Shown piece after piece: positions 60,622 to 64,000 of a stretch of 64,000 nt of DNA. Position 1 is the stretch's first letter. Every line of letters starts with the position of its first letter. Location of the stretch: positions 223,399 through 287,398 of the forward strand of contig JAEUHX010000061.1 of NCBI GenBank assembly GCA_016792805.1, given 5' to 3'. The stretch comes from Planctomycetota bacterium (GTDB lineage Bacteria; Planctomycetota; UBA1135; JACQFD01). A program made the position numbers and the translations under genes. The notes under the pieces were generated by a model. That model did no database searches. It worked only from the letters and a program-made list of their open reading frames with translations, and had not been told where the DNA came from.

Positions 60622-61434
60622 ATGGCTTCCCCAGCGACTCCTGCAGCCCAGGGCGACGACGCGCTTCGCATCGGCAAGTACACCTTTCGATCCCGGCTCT
60701 TCGTCGGCACTGGCAAGTACCGCACCAATGAGGAGATGGTGGCGTCGCTCGAAGCGTCGGGGACCGAGTGTGTCACGGTGGCCGTGCGTCGCGCGAAGCT
60801 CGGTGCTCCCAAGGGCGAGAGCCTGCTCGACCATATCGACCGCAAGCGATATGTGTTGCTTCCCAATACTGCCGGGTGTTACACAGCCGACGACGCGGTG
60901 CGCACCGCACAATTGGGACGCGAGGCAGGCCTGAGCGATCTCGTGAAGCTCGAGGTGCTCGGCGACGAGAAGACGCTGCTCCCCGATCCGATCGCGACGC
61001 TGGAGGCGAGCAAGCGGCTCGTGGCCGACGGGTTCACGGTGTGGGTCTACACCACCGACGATCCGATTCTCGCGCGGCGCCTGGAAGATGCCGGCGTCGC
61101 TGCGGTGATGCCCGCGGGCTCGCCGATCGGCAGCGGCCGCGGAATATTGAACCCAACCAATGTTTCGCTGATTCTTGAGAATGCAAAAGTGCCGGTGATC
61201 GTCGATGCCGGCGTGGGTACAGCTTCCGACGTCGCGATCGCCATGGAGCTCGGCGTGGCCGGAGTGCTCCTCAATACCGGCATCGCCCTCGCGCAGGACC
61301 CCGTGCGCATGGCGCGCGCCATGAAGCTTGCCTGCGAGGCGGGACGGCTCGCGTTCCAGGCCGGGCGCATCCCGAAGAAACTCTATGCATCCGCGTCGAG
61401 CCCGATCGAAGGGCTCTCGCGAACGACTGCGTAA
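60622..61434 (+). CDS. thiG: Thiazole synthase ThiG
   Basis: Makes the thiazole phosphate carboxylate of thiamine from DXP, dehydroglycine and ThiS thiocarboxylate. The 270-residue TIM barrel from ATG 60622 shows IGKYTFRSRLFVGTGKYRTN, then VTVAVRRAKLG, LLPNTAGCYTADDAVRTAQL, VKLEVLGDEKTLLPD (the Lys forming the Schiff base), AVMPAGSPIGSGRGI and VPVIVDAGVGTASDVAIAME. The family normally clusters with thiS; here the seven-gene cassette separates them. thiE lies at 3464-4123. Confidence 0.96.
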   Translation: MASPATPAAQGDDALRIGKYTFRSRLFVGTGKYRTNEEMVASLEASGTECVTVAVRRAKLGAPKGESLLDHIDRKRYVLLPNTAGCYTADDAVRTAQLGREAGLSDLVKLEVLGDEKTLLPDPIATLEASKRLVADGFTVWVYTTDDPILARRLEDAGVAAVMPAGSPIGSGRGILNPTNVSLILENAKVPVIVDAGVGTASDVAIAMELGVAGVLLNTGIALAQDPVRMARAMKLACEAGRLAFQAGRIPKKLYASASSPIEGLSRTTA

Positions 61435-61467
61435 AGTGAGCTTTCCTGCGCACGGGAGCTGCGGCCC

Positions 61468-62283
61468 GTGACCCGCGAGCTGGCGATCGGCCTCGGAATC
61501 GTCGCGCTGGCGGCGTTTCTGTTGCCATTGCGGAGAGTGCCCAAGGGTGCGCCAACGCCAGCATCGCGCGGCGCCTTCGACGCGGTCTTTCATTTGGTGT
61601 TGGCCGTCGGCTCGATTGCGCTGCTCGTACTCCCCATGGCGGCGCGCGGTGCGCTGGCGCGGATCGAGCCTACGGCGTCGAGCCCTGTGCTGCTCGAGTG
61701 GATTTGTGCCATCGCGACCCTGATGGCGGTCTCCCCCGTGCTGGCCTTGGCGGGGCGCGGCTCCGAGATGCGCAGTTCCGGCGAGCCCGCGGCCGTCGAG
61801 CGACTCAGCCGCGGCCGATCCATCGCCGGAGCGTTCGGCGTCTTCGCGCTCTCGCTTCCCGGATTATTGGTTCTCGAATACTGTGTGATCTCGGGAGCGC
61901 GCGCCATGGGAATTGCGGTGCCCGCGCAGCACGCGCTGAGCGGGTTCTTCGCCGCTGAAGGCTCCGCTCGGCTCGCGATGTTCGCCACCATCGCGATCGC
62001 GGCGCCCATTGCCGAGGAAGCCGTCTTTCGAGGCGCCATTCAGCCCGCCGTCGCGCGCATCTCCGAGCCGGTCATCGCGCGCGTCGCCACGGCCTGTCTC
62101 TTCGGCGCGCTCCACGAGCCGCTCGCCTGGATCCCCATGGGGCTCTTCGGTTATTTCCTCGGGCGCGTCCGCGACGGCTACGGGCGCCTTACTCCGTGCA
62201 TCGCGCTTCACATGGCCAATAATGCGCTCAGCCTCGCGCTGTACACATGGGTGCCGTTTGTGAGAGAAGTTTACTCTTCGTAG
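61468..62283 (+). CDS. CPBP-family intramembrane protease
   Basis: A 271-residue membrane protein with about seven hydrophobic helices, from GTG 61468. The CPBP (Abi/Rce1-like) signature motifs are visible: APIAEEAVFRGAIQPAVAR (EExxxR), LFGALHEPLAWIPMGLFGYF with the motif-2 His, and IALHMANNALSLALYTWV with the motif-3 His. These form the intramembrane active site. Family members process prenylated or membrane peptides and are often near peptide-immunity or modification loci, but no peptide substrate is evident here. It starts about 33 bases after the thiG stop and is probably co-transcribed. Confidence 0.88.
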   Translation: MTRELAIGLGIVALAAFLLPLRRVPKGAPTPASRGAFDAVFHLVLAVGSIALLVLPMAARGALARIEPTASSPVLLEWICAIATLMAVSPVLALAGRGSEMRSSGEPAAVERLSRGRSIAGAFGVFALSLPGLLVLEYCVISGARAMGIAVPAQHALSGFFAAEGSARLAMFATIAIAAPIAEEAVFRGAIQPAVARISEPVIARVATACLFGALHEPLAWIPMGLFGYFLGRVRDGYGRLTPCIALHMANNALSLALYTWVPFVREVYSS

Positions 62284-62302
62284 AATAGCCTCGAACCGAT
62301 CC

Positions 62303-62857
62303 ATGACGGACATTCACGCATACGTTCCGGCTCCCGACCCCGCCGACACGAACCCGGGCGACTGGCGCGCGCGCCGCGGGCGATTTGTGATGCGCGGCGG
62401 CGCCTTTGTGGCGCGCGATGCCATCGTCGTCGGCGCCGTCGATCTCGGCGAGGAGGCCTCGATCTGGTTCGGCTGCGTGCTGCGCGGCGACGACGCGCCG
62501 ATCCGCATCGGCGCGCGCACCAATATTCAGGATTTAAGTATGATCCACGCCGACCCCGACGAGCCAAATGTGATCGGCGCCGACTGCGTCGTCGGCCACC
62601 GCGTCGTACTCCACGGCTCCGCTGTCGAGGACGGCTGCCTCATCGGCATGGGCGCCATTCTCCTCGGGGGCTCGCGCATCGGCGCCGGCTCCCTCGTCGC
62701 CGCCGGCGCCGTCGTGAAGGAAGGGATGGTCGTGCCGCCGCGCTCCCTCGTGGTTGGCGTCCCCGCCAAGATTGTCCGCGAGGTCCCCGAGCGCTTCCAC
62801 GAGCAGCTTCGCCGCAACGTGGCGGGATACATTGCAAAGGCAAAGCTCTATTTGTGA
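62303..62857 (+). CDS. Gamma-carbonic-anhydrase-like hexapeptide-repeat protein
   Basis: A 184-residue left-handed beta-helix protein from ATG 62303. Hexapeptide turns are clear in FVARDAIVVGAVDLGEEASI, then GCVLRGDDAPIRIGARTNIQ, LIGMGAILLGGSRIGAGSL. The zinc-site His of gamma-class carbonic anhydrases appear as SMIHADPDEP and VVGHRVVLHGSAVEDGC. Many members (YrdA/PaaY type) lack strong CO2 hydration activity. It starts 20 bases after the CPBP gene. It converges on the decayed TPR gene. Confidence 0.9.
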   Translation: MTDIHAYVPAPDPADTNPGDWRARRGRFVMRGGAFVARDAIVVGAVDLGEEASIWFGCVLRGDDAPIRIGARTNIQDLSMIHADPDEPNVIGADCVVGHRVVLHGSAVEDGCLIGMGAILLGGSRIGAGSLVAAGAVVKEGMVVPPRSLVVGVPAKIVREVPERFHEQLRRNVAGYIAKAKLYL

Positions 62858-62902
62858 TCGGTGAGGATGGCTCTCCTCGATGCAGGGAACGTAGGCGCAG
62901 CC

Positions 62903-63967
62903 CTACGCCATGGGGCCGCCATTGTCGGGCGTCAGGCTCGCCTGCGCTCGCGAGATCAAAGCATCGAGACCTTTGACCACGCGACCGCTCGCCTTGAGCG
63001 ACCAAAGGATTTGTAAGGCGCGATTCCTCAGTGACGGAGCGGTCTCTGGCTGCACGGTGGCGACGTCGAGTAGGCTCCAAGCAAGGTCGTATTGATAATC
63101 GGCGCGGTCGGGCTCGGAGCGCGCGAGGCGCTCGGCAATTTGTAAGTCCTTCTCGAAGAACGATCTGGCCTGATCGCTTCGCCCGAGGGCGAGCATCAGG
63201 TCGCCGAGCTTGTTATAGGAGACGGAGAGGTCGTGTTGAAAATCGGCGCGGTCGGGCTCGGAACGCGCGAGGCGCTCGGCAATTTGTAAGTCCTTCTCGA
63301 AGAACGCCTTGGCCTGATCACCCTGACCGAGTGCTCGCATCAGGTCGCCCATGCGCTCATAGGAGACGGAGAGGTTGCGCTGGAAGTCGGCGCGGTCGGG
63401 CTCGGAGCGCGCGAGGCGCTCGGCAATTTCTAAGGACTTCTCGAAGAACGCCTTGGCCTGATCACCCTGACCGAGTGCTAGCATCAGGTCGCCGAGCATG
63501 TTGTAGGAGACGGAGAGGTAGCGCTGGAAGTCGGCGCGGTCGGGCTCGGAGCTCGCGAGGCGCAAGGACATTAGTAAGGACAGATCGAAGAACGCCTTGG
63601 CCTGATCACACTGACCGAGTACACCCATAAGGAAGACGAACTTCATCAACTACAAGGACATGTAGGGCTGAAAGACGGAGCGGTCGGGATCGGAGCGCAC
63701 GAGGCGCTCGGCAAATTGTAAGGCCTTCTCGAAGTACGCGTTGGCGTGATGTCACTGACCGAGTGCGAGCATGAGGGCGCGCAGGGGGTGGTAGGAGTCG
63801 GAGAGGTCGCGCGGGAAGTCGGCGCGGGCGGGCTCGGAGCGCGCGAGGCGCTCGCGGATCAGTAACGAATTCTCGAAGAACGCCTTGGCCTGATCACCCT
63901 GACCGAGTGCTCGCATCAGGTCGCCGAGTTTGTTAGATCGGACGTGCACAACTCTGAACAACAGTCA
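62903..63967 (-). pseudogene. Decayed TPR-array gene with in-frame stops
   Basis: A tandem array of a 48-residue TPR-like unit whose consensus includes YNKLGDLMLALGQGDQAKAF, then FEKDLQIAERLARSEPDRAD. One continuous reading frame runs from about 63961 down to 62903, but it is interrupted by TGA at 63752-63754 and TAG at 63650-63652, and another TGA at 63965-63967 precedes the first unit. The last stretch of about 45 residues (DALISRAQASLTPDNGGPMA end) is non-repeat. Units at the upstream end are more diverged. Such arrays occur at the C-termini of large TPR proteins, for example kinase-TPR fusions; the N-terminal partner is not visible at the window edge. It is probably a gene remnant, although the open piece 62903-63646 could still be translated. 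Confidence 0.75.
63075..63936. repeat. 144-bp tandem DNA repeat (48-residue units)
   Basis: The block GCCTGATCACCCTGACCGAG and its variants recur at 63169, 63313, 63457, 63601, 63745 and 63889, exactly 144 bases apart. Units stay in frame with each other, so the repeat is a coding array. High identity between units suggests recent duplication or gene conversion. Confidence 0.9.
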
Positions 63968-64000
63968 CCACCGTACATCGCAGATGCCGAGGCGCGCGTC

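Overview
The window is a GC-rich (roughly two-thirds G+C by eye) bacterial chromosome segment. Many secreted FG-GAP, HEAT and TPR proteins, a CRTAC1-like ASPIC/UnbV protein, a DUF1573-type protein and a zinc-finger anti-sigma/TPR fusion suggest a planctomycete-like or related environmental bacterium. That placement is an inference from gene content; there is no rRNA gene here to confirm it. Most starts are ATG or GTG, and many neighbouring genes overlap by 1-4 bases, so operons can be read with some confidence.

Layout. 1-9.5 kb: a partial cellulose-synthase-like glycosyltransferase, queA, thiE, two secreted FG-GAP proteins and a TPR protein. 9.8-15.9 kb: queG, an ECF-like sigma factor with its anti-sigma partner and a secreted protein, then pdxA and a class V aminotransferase. 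16-22.3 kb: ilvE, then an O-antigen-ligase-like/TPR protein and a coupled membrane glycosyltransferase-like protein. 22.8-28 kb: a minus-strand operon of three secreted proteins (peptidase-like paralogue without HExxH, HExxH peptidase-like protein, HEAT-repeat protein). 28.4-36.2 kb: an ABC exporter pair and a reduced nusA-infB-ylxP-rbfA translation cluster. 36.8-40.6 kb: a sigma-54 activator without receiver domain, a secreted three-repeat protein and an MFS transporter. 40.6-45.3 kb: a lower-GC island holding a DUF1573-like protein, a membrane-anchored unknown and a secreted Cys-rich protein, with degenerate repeats. 45.4-50.7 kb: a hexulose-phosphate synthase/RraA fusion, a HEAT/TPR protein and a Tat-signal epimerase. 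50.8-62.9 kb: rlmI-thiS, a seven-gene cassette, thiG, a CPBP protease and a gamma-carbonic-anhydrase-like protein. The right edge holds a decayed 48-residue TPR array.

The most striking region is 52372-60481. Seven closely packed or overlapping plus-strand genes encode a MoxR-type AAA+ ATPase, an unknown protein, a protein joining an HExxH zincin-like motif to a VWA domain, a small unknown, a PaaK-like AMP-forming ligase and two radical-SAM enzymes. They lie between thiS and thiG. The MoxR/VWA half resembles chaperone or metal-insertion machines, and the ligase/radical-SAM half resembles a biosynthetic or modification module. I know of no described system with this exact composition.

Structured repeats are abundant. 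Perfect GC-rich palindromes with two-base centres fill three tail-to-tail gene junctions, a 149-bp near-palindrome lies in a divergent promoter region, and the word ATTTGTG/CACAAAT recurs far more often than base composition predicts.
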